DNA from: Mycobacterium sp.
Lineage (GTDB): Bacteria; Actinomycetota; Actinomycetes; Mycobacteriales; Mycobacteriaceae
Length of the DNA: 64,000 nucleotides
Direction: 5' to 3'
Assembly: GCA_003987775.1 (NCBI GenBank)
Contig: RXJD01000037.1
Span: 1-64,000, forward strand
In this document: positions 57,553-64,000 of the stretch, piece by piece
Layout: the number at the start of each line of letters is the position of its first letter
Numbering within the stretch: the stretch's first letter is position 1
Position numbers and translations under genes: made by a program
Notes under the pieces: model-generated
The model's database searches: none
The model's input: only the letters and a program-made list of their open reading frames with translations
What the model was told of the DNA's origin: nothing

Positions 57553-59061
57553 TCAGGACTGCCCGCAGGCCGCCAGCACCAGCTCACGCACCCGCGCCGC
57601 GTCGGCCTGCCCGCGGGTGGCTTTCATGACCGCACCCACGATCGCGCCGGCCGCAGCCACCTTGCCGCCCCGAATCTTCTCTGCCACATCAGGATTGGCC
57701 GCCAGCGCCTCGTCAACCGCGGCCTGGGTGAGCGAATCGTCGCGCACCAGCGCCAGGCCACGCGCCGCCATCACCGCTTCCGGCTCGCCCTCTCCGGCCA
57801 GCACGCCTTCGACGACCTCACGCGCCAGCTTGTTGGACAGCTTGCCCTGGTCCACCAGGGCGATCACCTCCGCGACCTGTGCCGGGCTGATGGCCAGTTC
57901 GTCCAGGCTGATACCGGCCTCGTTCGCCTTCTGCAGCAAGAAGTTTCCCCACCACGAGCGAGCGTCCTTGCTGGCCGCTCCGTTCTTGACGGTTTCGGCG
58001 ATCAATTCGACCGCACCGGCGTTGACGAGGTCGCGCATCACTTCGTCGGAGAAACCCCACTCCTGCTGAATCCTCTTGCGGCTCAGCCACGGAAGCTCGG
58101 GGATGCTCTGGCGCAGCCGCTCCACGAGCTCGCGGCTCGGCGCGACGGGCTCGAGGTCCGGCTCCGGGAAATAGCGGTAGTCCTGAGCGGTTTCCTTCGC
58201 CCGGCCGGGACTGGTGTAACCGGACTCGTGGAAATGCCTGGTCTCCTGGACAATCGAGCCACCAGAAACCAAAACCGCTGCCTGGCGCTGCATTTCGTAT
58301 CGGACCGCGACCTCGACGCTCTTGAGCGAGTTGACGTTCTTGGTCTCGGTGCGGGTGCCGAATTCGCCTGCGCCCTTGGGCATCAGCGACACGTTCGCGT
58401 CGCAGCGCATCGAGCCCTGGTCCATCCGCACGTCGGACACGTCCAGCGCGCGCAACAGGTCCCGCAGCGCGGTCACGTAGGCCCGCGCGATCTGCGGGGC
58501 CCGCTCGCCGGCGCCCACGATGGGCTTGGTGACGATCTCGATCAGCGGCACCCCGGCCCGGTTGTAGTCGATCAACGACGTGGTCGCGCCGTGGATTCGC
58601 CCCGTCTCACTGCCGATGTGGGTGAGCTTGCCCGTGTCCTCCTCCATGTGGGCGCGCTCGATCTCCACCCGCCAGGTGGTGCCGTCCTCCAGCGGCGCCT
58701 CGAGGTATCCGTTGATGGCGATCGGCTCGTCGTACTGGGAGATCTGGTAGTTCTTCGGCATGTCCGGGTAGAAGTAGTTCTTCCGCGCGAACCGGCACCA
58801 CTCGACGATCTCGCAGTTCAGCGCCAGACCGATCCGGATCGCCGACTCGACCGCGACCTGGTTGAGCACCGGGAGCGAACCGGGTAGTCCCAGGCACACC
58901 GGGCACACCTGGGTGTTGGGTTCGCCGCCGAACGTGTTGGTGCAGCCGCAGAACATCTTGGTGGCGGTGGACAGCTCGACATGGACTTCGAGCCCCAGCA
59001 CCGGATCAAATCGTTCGATGACCTCGTCGTATTCGAGCAGGTCAGCCCCAGCTACCGTCAT
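57553..59061 (-). CDS. gatB: Aspartyl/glutamyl-tRNA amidotransferase subunit B
   Basis: tRNA-binding kinase subunit of GatCAB, which converts Glu-tRNA(Gln) and Asp-tRNA(Asn) to Gln- and Asn-tRNAs. The 502-residue protein has [18 protein letters not shown] and the cysteine pair CPVCLGLPG (zinc), [11 protein letters not shown]-like [14 protein letters not shown], and the C-terminal YqeY-like tail. I take the ATG at 59061 (MTVAGADLL); an ATG two codons upstream is also possible. Much longer open frame upstream is antisense to the EspI-like gene. Confidence 0.96.
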   Translation of the reverse strand: MTVAGADLLEYDEVIERFDPVLGLEVHVELSTATKMFCGCTNTFGGEPNTQVCPVCLGLPGSLPVLNQVAVESAIRIGLALNCEIVEWCRFARKNYFYPDMPKNYQISQYDEPIAINGYLEAPLEDGTTWRVEIERAHMEEDTGKLTHIGSETGRIHGATTSLIDYNRAGVPLIEIVTKPIVGAGERAPQIARAYVTALRDLLRALDVSDVRMDQGSMRCDANVSLMPKGAGEFGTRTETKNVNSLKSVEVAVRYEMQRQAAVLVSGGSIVQETRHFHESGYTSPGRAKETAQDYRYFPEPDLEPVAPSRELVERLRQSIPELPWLSRKRIQQEWGFSDEVMRDLVNAGAVELIAETVKNGAASKDARSWWGNFLLQKANEAGISLDELAISPAQVAEVIALVDQGKLSNKLAREVVEGVLAGEGEPEAVMAARGLALVRDDSLTQAAVDEALAANPDVAEKIRGGKVAAAGAIVGAVMKATRGQADAARVRELVLAACGQS

Positions 59062-59096
59062 AGGCATCGATCCTAGTGGTGCTGGTGCGGCACCTC

Positions 59097-60308
59097 TCAG
59101 GACGGCCGTTGCGGGAACGTGCGGGCCACCGCGGCCGCCATCTCCAGGTAGCAGCGCCGGCTTTCCCTGCTCAACCGGTCCAGCCCGATCTCCGTGCCCT
59201 GGTGCACGTGTCGGTCGAACGGGAGCGCCACCGTGGCTGCGACATACGCCGACAGGTCGTCGATTCCTTTGGCGGCCAAGGTGCTGGGCTTGGTCCGCTC
59301 GATGTGGTTGACGACCAGCACCGTCGACTCGAGCAACTTCCGATACCCGTTGCTGCGCAACCATTCCAGCGCGATATGCGTCTTCTGAACGGCATCGATC
59401 GACGTGCTGGTGACCACCACGAGCGCCCGGGACTCCGGCAGCACCGCCTCCATCACGCCGGACTTCAGTGTCTTGGGGCAGTCCACCAGCACCAGCGAGT
59501 AGTGGCTCCGCAGGATCGAGAACGCCTTGACGAAATCCTGACGACTGATGTCCCAGTGACTTGTGGCGTAGTCCGGGGGTCCCAGCACTTCCAGGCCCGA
59601 ACTGTTCATGTACGTGTGCGCCCGCACATCGGCGTAGCGTGCCACCGACCTGTCGGTGAGCAGGTCGGCCAGGCTTAGCGGGTGGCGGCGGCCATGCCGG
59701 TCCGACAGGTCGCCGGCGTCGGTGTCGACGGCGATGACGCGGTCGGAGCGGATACTGGCGAAGGTCGAGCCGAGCGACTCGACGACCGCTGTCTTGCCGA
59801 CACCGCCCTTGAGGTTCACGACGGCAATGCAGTGCGCACCGCCTACCGGGGTGCGGATCTGATCGCACAGGGCATTCTCGTAGGCCGCTTCCCGGCCCTG
59901 CCCCAGATCCAGGCCGGTGTAGCGCTGGACCGTGTCCCGCCAGTTCCGCCGCGCCGGCGCCTCGGGTTCGATCGCGTCCAGCGCAATGCCGCCCGGTACC
60001 GGCCCGCGGGGCGACGGGCGCACCACGGGCACCGCGGGATTCGACGTCGTCACCGGAAAAGAGGGCGGTGAGCTGCGGCTTTGTCGGGCCGGGGCCTGGG
60101 CTGGGGCTTGGGCTTGGGCTGGAGATGGAGCCTGGGCTGGGGCTGGGGATGGGGCCTGGGATGTGCCGTCTGAACGGAGCGGTTGGGGCACCGTGGTGGC
60201 TCCACTGTCATCGGGGGCCACCCGCCAGCGCTGAACCGGACTGCCCTGCGTCCGGGCCGGTGAAACGGGCCGCTCAAGGACTCCGCGATACGGACCGCGG
60301 TTGTTCAT
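59097..60308 (-). CDS. EspI/MinD-like ATPase with Pro/Ala/Gln-rich N-terminus
   Basis: A 403-residue protein. Residues 1-150 are low-complexity, with an [12 protein letters not shown]-type repeat at about 52-75. Residues 158-403 form a ParA/MinD-type ATPase with deviant Walker A KGGVGKT at 167-173, [14 protein letters not shown], and a Walker B-like [14 protein letters not shown]. This Pro-rich plus ATPase layout is that of EspI-type ESX-1-associated proteins, which modulate T7SS in response to ATP. It sits between gatB and pfkA, where I remember no such gene in M. tuberculosis. An insertion in this lineage is the inference. Confidence 0.75.
   Translation of the reverse strand: MNNRGPYRGVLERPVSPARTQGSPVQRWRVAPDDSGATTVPQPLRSDGTSQAPSPAPAQAPSPAQAQAPAQAPARQSRSSPPSFPVTTSNPAVPVVRPSPRGPVPGGIALDAIEPEAPARRNWRDTVQRYTGLDLGQGREAAYENALCDQIRTPVGGAHCIAVVNLKGGVGKTAVVESLGSTFASIRSDRVIAVDTDAGDLSDRHGRRHPLSLADLLTDRSVARYADVRAHTYMNSSGLEVLGPPDYATSHWDISRQDFVKAFSILRSHYSLVLVDCPKTLKSGVMEAVLPESRALVVVTSTSIDAVQKTHIALEWLRSNGYRKLLESTVLVVNHIERTKPSTLAAKGIDDLSAYVAATVALPFDRHVHQGTEIGLDRLSRESRRCYLEMAAAVARTFPQRPS
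60090..60160. repeat. 6-bp-type tandem repeat coding the Pro/Ala/Gln stretch
   Basis: On the plus strand, runs of GGGCTGGGGCTTGGGCTT and GGGCTGGGGCTGGGGAT vary the hexamer GGGCTN. They encode the APAQAP array of the EspI-like protein on the minus strand. Length variation between strains is expected. Confidence 0.75.
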
Positions 60309-60384
60309 ACTCGACGTATAGCCGATTCTTAAAAACGAAAAACCTGCCAAAAGGTGAAGGCTGGACGACCGCTGAGCCAACTCC

Positions 60385-61416
60385 TCAGCCGAAGAAAGCG
60401 GCCGCGTCGTCGTAGCGGCTCTCGGGGACCAGCTTGAGCTGGCGAACGGCGTCGGCCAGCGGCACCCGCCCGATGTCCTGCCCGCGCAGCGACACCATCT
60501 GCCCGTACTCGCCCGCGTGCGCCGCGTCGGCAGCGTTGACGCCGAACCGGGTGGCCAGCACCCGGTCGTAGGCGGTCGGGGATCCGCCGCGCTGGACATG
60601 CCCCAGCACCGTCACCCGGACGTCCTTGTTGATGCGCTTTTCCACCTCGGCTCCGAGCTGAGCGGCCACACCGGTGAACTTCTCATGGCCGAACTCGTCC
60701 AGTCCGCCCTCCCGTAGCGCAATCGAGCCGGCGACGGGCTTGGCCCCTTCGGCGACCACGCAGATGAAGTGCGAGTCTCCGCGCTGGAAACGGCGCTTGA
60801 CGAGCCGGCACACCTCCTCGACGTCGAAGGGCTGTTCGGGGATCAGTGTCATATGTGCGCCGGAGGCCAGGCCCGCGTTGAGCGCAATCCAGCCGGCATG
60901 GCGGCCCATGACCTCGACCAGCATCACGCGCTGATGGGATTCGGCGGTGCTGTGCAGGCGGTCGATCGCGTCGGTGGCCACCGTCAGGGCGGTGTCGTGG
61001 CCGAAAGTCACGTCCGTGCAGTCGATGTCATTGTCGATGGTCTTCGGAACCCCGACCACCGGCACGTTCTCCTCCGAGAGCCAGTGCGCCGCCGTCAGGG
61101 TGCCCTCGCCGCCGATCGGGATCAGGACGTCGATGCCGTTGTCGTCGAGGGTCTGCTTGACCTGATCGAGTCCGGCCCGCAGTTTGGCGGGGTTTACGCG
61201 TGCCGTCCCCAGCATCGTTCCGCCCTTGGCCAGCAATCGGTCATTGCGATCGTCGTTGCGCAGTTGCATCCGCCGGTTCTCCAGCAGCCCGCGCCATCCG
61301 TCCTGGAATCCGACCACCGACGAGCCGTAGCGGGCGTCGCAGGTGCGCACCACCGCCCGAATGACAGCGTTCAGGCCGGGACAGTCACCACCGCCTGTGA
61401 GAACTCCGATCCGCAT
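60385..61416 (-). CDS. pfkA: 6-phosphofructokinase
   Basis: ATP-dependent PFK of glycolysis. The 343-residue protein has [18 protein letters not shown] (ATP site, 4-21), [12 protein letters not shown] with the catalytic aspartate, and [13 protein letters not shown] and [11 protein letters not shown] for fructose-6-phosphate. ATG at 61416. Separated from gatA by a long palindromic hairpin. Confidence 0.96.
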   Translation of the reverse strand: MRIGVLTGGGDCPGLNAVIRAVVRTCDARYGSSVVGFQDGWRGLLENRRMQLRNDDRNDRLLAKGGTMLGTARVNPAKLRAGLDQVKQTLDDNGIDVLIPIGGEGTLTAAHWLSEENVPVVGVPKTIDNDIDCTDVTFGHDTALTVATDAIDRLHSTAESHQRVMLVEVMGRHAGWIALNAGLASGAHMTLIPEQPFDVEEVCRLVKRRFQRGDSHFICVVAEGAKPVAGSIALREGGLDEFGHEKFTGVAAQLGAEVEKRINKDVRVTVLGHVQRGGSPTAYDRVLATRFGVNAADAAHAGEYGQMVSLRGQDIGRVPLADAVRQLKLVPESRYDDAAAFFG

Positions 61417-61447
61417 GTGCTCATCTTGCCCTGTGGCCCCCTACCTG

Positions 61448-61511
61448 GCGCGAGCAGACGCGAAATCGCATAGAAACCTAGGGTTTCATGCGACTTCGCG
61501 TCTGCTCGCGC
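61448..61511. terminator. Long near-perfect palindrome between gatA and pfkA (GCGAGCAGACGC family)
   Basis: A 64-base inverted repeat: GCGCGAGCAGACGCGAA (61448) with TTCGCGTCTGCTCGCGC (ending 61511), and inner TCGCAT..GAAACC/GGTTTCATGCGA with a small loop near CTAG. Placed right after the gatA stop on the minus strand, so it could terminate gatCA transcription before pfkA. Confidence 0.75.
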
Positions 61512-61514
61512 TAC

Positions 61515-62999
61515 TCAGATAGCGGTCGGCAAAGCGCCGCGGGCGGCCTCGAAAGCCGCACCCACGCGGTACAAACGGTCGTCGGCCAGCGCCGGCGCCA
61601 TGATCTGCAGGCCTACTGGTAACCCGTCATCCGGCGACAGTCCCGCGGGCACCGACATCCCGCAGTGGCCCGCCAGGTTCAGCGGCAGCGTGCACAGGTC
61701 GAACAGGTACATGGCCAGCGGATCGTCGACCTTCTCCCCCAACCGGAATGCGGTGGTCGGGGTCGCCGGCGACACCAGCACATCGACGGATTTGTAAGCC
61801 TCGTCGAGGTCCCGCGCGATCAGCGTGCGGACCTTCTGCGCCTGGTTGTAATAGGCGTCGTAGTAACCGGCGGACAGGGCGTAGGTGCCGATCATGATGC
61901 GCCGCTTGACTTCCGGCCCGAAGCCGGCTGCCCGGGTCATCGCCATGACCTCTTCGGCGCTGTGGTTGCCGTCGTCGCCCACCCGCAGCCCGTAGCGCAT
62001 GGCGTCGAACCGGGCCAGGTTGCTGGACACCTCCGACGGCAGGATCAGGTAGTACGCCGGCAGCGAGTAGTCGAAGTGCGGGCAGTCCACCTCACTGACC
62101 TGTGCGCCGAGTGACTTCAACTGCTCGACGGCGGATTCGAAGGCGGCCAGCACCCCGGGCTGGTAGCCCTCGCCGGTGTGCAGTTGGCGCACCACACCGA
62201 CCCGCACGCCGCTGAGGTCACCGGCTGCACCCGCTTTAGCGGCGGCGACGACGTCGGGCACCTGCGCGTCGATCGAGGTGGAATCGCGGGGATCGTGGCC
62301 GGCGATCACCTGGTGCAGCAACGCGGTGTCCAGGACGGTGCGCGCGCACGGTCCGCCCTGATCCAGCGACGACGCGCAGGCGATCAGCCCGTAGCGGGAC
62401 ACCGTGCCGTAGGTGGGTTTGACCCCGACGGTGGCGGTCAGCGCCGCCGGCTGCCGGATGGAGCCTCCCGTGTCGGACCCGATGGCCAGCGGCGCCTGGA
62501 ACGCCGCCAGCGCCGCGGCGCTGCCGCCTCCGGAGCCGCCGGGAACGCGCTCGACGTCCCACGGGTTGCGGGTGGGCCCGAAGGCGGAGTTCTCCGTCGA
62601 CGAGCCCATCGCGAACTCGTCCATGTTCGTCTTGCCCAGAATCGGGATGCCCGCCGCCCGCAGCCGCGCGGTCAGCGTCGCGTCGTAGGGGGCCTGCCAG
62701 CCTTCCAGGATCTTGGAGCCGCAGGTGGTCGGCATATCGATCGTGGTGAACACGTCCTTGAGGGCCAGCGGCACCCCGGCCAGGGCCGAGGGCAGCTGGT
62801 CGCCGGCAGCCACCGCCGCGTCGACGTCGGCAGCGGCGGCCAGCGCCTGATCGGCCGCCACGTGCAGAAACGCGCCGTAGCGGTCGTCGGTCGCCGCAAT
62901 CTGGTCCAGACAGGCCTGGGTCACTTCGGCCGACGAGAGCTCTTTAGCGGCGATCTTGGCGGCCAGGGTGGCGGCGTCGAGCCGGATGATGTCCGTCAC
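61515..62999 (-). CDS. gatA: Aspartyl/glutamyl-tRNA amidotransferase subunit A
   Basis: Glutamine amidase subunit of GatCAB. The 494-residue amidase-signature enzyme has Lys81 (PLALKDVFT), cis-Ser in [14 protein letters not shown] (near 156) and the nucleophile Ser in [12 protein letters not shown] (near 180). The GTG at 62999 overlaps the gatC stop (GTGA). Ammonia made here is channelled to GatB. Confidence 0.97.
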   Translation of the reverse strand: MTDIIRLDAATLAAKIAAKELSSAEVTQACLDQIAATDDRYGAFLHVAADQALAAAADVDAAVAAGDQLPSALAGVPLALKDVFTTIDMPTTCGSKILEGWQAPYDATLTARLRAAGIPILGKTNMDEFAMGSSTENSAFGPTRNPWDVERVPGGSGGGSAAALAAFQAPLAIGSDTGGSIRQPAALTATVGVKPTYGTVSRYGLIACASSLDQGGPCARTVLDTALLHQVIAGHDPRDSTSIDAQVPDVVAAAKAGAAGDLSGVRVGVVRQLHTGEGYQPGVLAAFESAVEQLKSLGAQVSEVDCPHFDYSLPAYYLILPSEVSSNLARFDAMRYGLRVGDDGNHSAEEVMAMTRAAGFGPEVKRRIMIGTYALSAGYYDAYYNQAQKVRTLIARDLDEAYKSVDVLVSPATPTTAFRLGEKVDDPLAMYLFDLCTLPLNLAGHCGMSVPAGLSPDDGLPVGLQIMAPALADDRLYRVGAAFEAARGALPTAI

Positions 63000-63295
63000 T
63001 GGCTCTCCCCCAGGATCTGCGGGACGGCGAAGCGGCCGTCGACGGCCTCCGGCGCCGCCGCGAGCGCCTGTTGCTGGGTCAGACACGGCTGCGGCTCGTC
63101 CGGACGGGTGACATTCACGTCCTTGAGCGGGTTGTCGGTGGCCTCGACGCCGGTCACGTCGACGGCCTGGATCTGGCTGACGTGGCTCAAGATGGCGTCC
63201 AGCTGACCGGCGAAACTGTCCAGCTCGGTCTCGGTCAATGCCAGCCGGGCCAGCCGGGCCAGGTGGGCCACCTCGTCACGGGAGATCTGGGACAC
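62996..63295 (-). CDS. gatC: Aspartyl/glutamyl-tRNA amidotransferase subunit C
   Basis: A 99-residue belt subunit that stabilises GatA-GatB contact. [36 protein letters not shown] is the family N-terminus, and [22 protein letters not shown] its middle. Four-base overlap with gatA. Transcription probably starts in the gap that carries two CGTGAAGC palindromes. Confidence 0.96.
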   Translation of the reverse strand: MSQISRDEVAHLARLARLALTETELDSFAGQLDAILSHVSQIQAVDVTGVEATDNPLKDVNVTRPDEPQPCLTQQQALAAAPEAVDGRFAVPQILGESQ

Positions 63296-63321
63296 GAGCG
63301 AAAAGCCTAACGTGCCGCGAC

Positions 63322-63369
63322 CGTGAGGCTGGCTTCACGTTCGTCGCCCACCGTGAAGCTGGCTTCACG
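63322..63369. repeat. Two tandem CGTGAAGC-type palindromes
   Basis: CGTGAAGCTGGCTTCACG at 63352-63369 is an 8-bp perfect inverted repeat around TG. The copy at 63322-63339 (CGTGAGGC..GCTTCACG) has one mismatch. The two are 30 bases apart, about three helical turns, in the divergent gap between gatC and the ACT-domain gene. Confidence 0.7.
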
Positions 63370-63442
63370 CTGGGCGCAAGTCAGCACCGCAGGGGCAGCG
63401 GCCGAAATGCCACCCGCGCGTCGCTGTGCAACAGTGTTGGCC

Positions 63443-64000
63443 GTGCCTTCCTATCTGTTGCGCATCGAGTTGGTCGACCAACCAGGCAGTCTGGGGTCGC
63501 TGGCCGTCGCGCTCGGTTCGGTGGGAGCCGACATCCTGTCGCTGGATGTCGTCGAGCGCATGTCCGGGTACGCGATCGACGACCTGGTGATCGAGCTCCC
63601 CCCCGGAGCAATGCCGGACACCCTGATCACCGCCGCCGAATCGCTGCCCGGGGTTCGGGTGGACAGCGTTCGCCCGCACACCGGCCTGCTCGAGGCGCAC
63701 CGCGAACTGGAACTGCTCGACCGCGTCTCGGCGGCCGGTGACAACGCGTCGCGGCTGCAGGTGCTGGCCGACCAGGCGCCCAGAATCCTGCGGGTGAGCT
63801 GGTGCACGGTGCTGCGGCAGACGCAGGGCAAGCTGCAGCGGCTCGCCGGCAGCACGGGAGCACCGGAAACCCGGGCCGACTCGGCGCCCTGGCTGCCGAT
63901 CGAGCACGCCCTGACGCTGGACGGCAGCGCCGACTGGGTCCCGCAGGCCTGGCGCGACATGGACACGACGATGGCCGCGGCGCCACTCGGCGACAAACAC
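63443..64000 (+). CDS. ACT domain-containing protein, C-terminus beyond the window
   Basis: Open from the GTG at 63443 to the window edge (186 codons visible). The N-terminus (PSYLLRIELVDQPGSLGSLAVALGSVGADILSLDVVER) is an ACT domain that may bind an amino acid. The rest (LLEAHRELELLDRVSAAG ... SAPWLPIEHALTLDGSADWVPQAWRDMD) matches Rv3013. No enzymatic domain is visible, so a regulatory role is inferred. In M. tuberculosis ligA lies just beyond. Confidence 0.9.
   Translation, partial: MPSYLLRIELVDQPGSLGSLAVALGSVGADILSLDVVERMSGYAIDDLVIELPPGAMPDTLITAAESLPGVRVDSVRPHTGLLEAHRELELLDRVSAAGDNASRLQVLADQAPRILRVSWCTVLRQTQGKLQRLAGSTGAPETRADSAPWLPIEHALTLDGSADWVPQAWRDMDTTMAAAPLGDKH

Overview
The window is chromosomal DNA of a slow-growing, non-tuberculosis Mycobacterium. 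The base composition is high GC, many start codons are GTG, and genes are packed with 1-4 base stop/start overlaps. Gene order follows the M. tuberculosis interval I remember as about Rv2964 to Rv3013: purU, coaD, rsmD, pca, vkor/dsbA, lipN, AKR, HNH, recG, DAK, rpmB, ung, thiL, ddlA, gpsA, fbiD, ppk, mutT1, hupB, leuDC, IclR, F420/PPOX, tRNA-Glu, tRNA-Gln, gltX, FAH, MFS, leuB, serA, FAD oxidoreductase, ilvCNB, cfp6, doxX, lppZ, flavin reductase, gatB, pfkA, gatA, gatC, ACT protein. No IS element, prophage or CRISPR array was seen.

Region by region. 1-430 is the end of a DUF222/HNH (13E12-type) gene. 494-4962 holds purU, then an insertion (extended SDR, tiny secreted Tyr/Cys peptide, phosphoesterase), then the coaD-rsmD-pca block on the minus strand. 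8.3-16.6 kb carries the VKOR/DsbA oxidative-folding pair, lipN, an aldo-keto reductase, a secreted HNH nuclease, recG and a FakA-like protein. 16.8-22.7 kb is rpmB followed by accessory genes (SnoaL, a truncated sulfotransferase start, DUF1214, SDR, nitroreductase, a decayed quinone reductase, a membrane protein, an EspG-like protein). 22.7-36.1 kb is conserved housekeeping (ung, thiL, ddlA, gpsA, fbiD, ppk, mutT1, hupB, leuDC and a divergent IclR regulator). 36.1-46.3 kb has two tRNAs, gltX, leuB, serA, a GT2 glycosyltransferase and an FAD oxidoreductase. 46.5-49.1 kb is an accessory island with a type VII secretion (T7SS) toxin-like gene set. 49.3-64 kb holds wrbA, ilvBNC with a leader-peptide attenuator, doxX, lppZ, gatCAB, pfkA, and an EspI-like ATPase inserted between gatB and pfkA.

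Themes. Branched-chain amino-acid synthesis is spread over leuDC, leuB and ilvBNC. Its regulation is visible in a leader peptide that begins Met-Leu-Val-Val-Ile before ilvB and in an IclR regulator divergent from leuCD. gatCAB and gltX, with tRNA-Glu and tRNA-Gln, form the transamidation route to Gln-tRNA. The best candidate for an undescribed system is 46528-49063: an EspC-like 99-residue protein, a 392-residue protein with WXG and YxxxD T7SS signatures followed by a putative toxin domain, and two tandem paralogous ~138-residue proteins that look like immunity proteins. Two other orphan ESX-type genes (EspG-like and EspI-like) lie in the same window without any ESX core genes. Three families of dispersed structured repeats occupy gene borders: 56-bp tandem hairpin units, long palindromes with GCGAGCAGACGC arms, and CTGYRAAT stem-loops.
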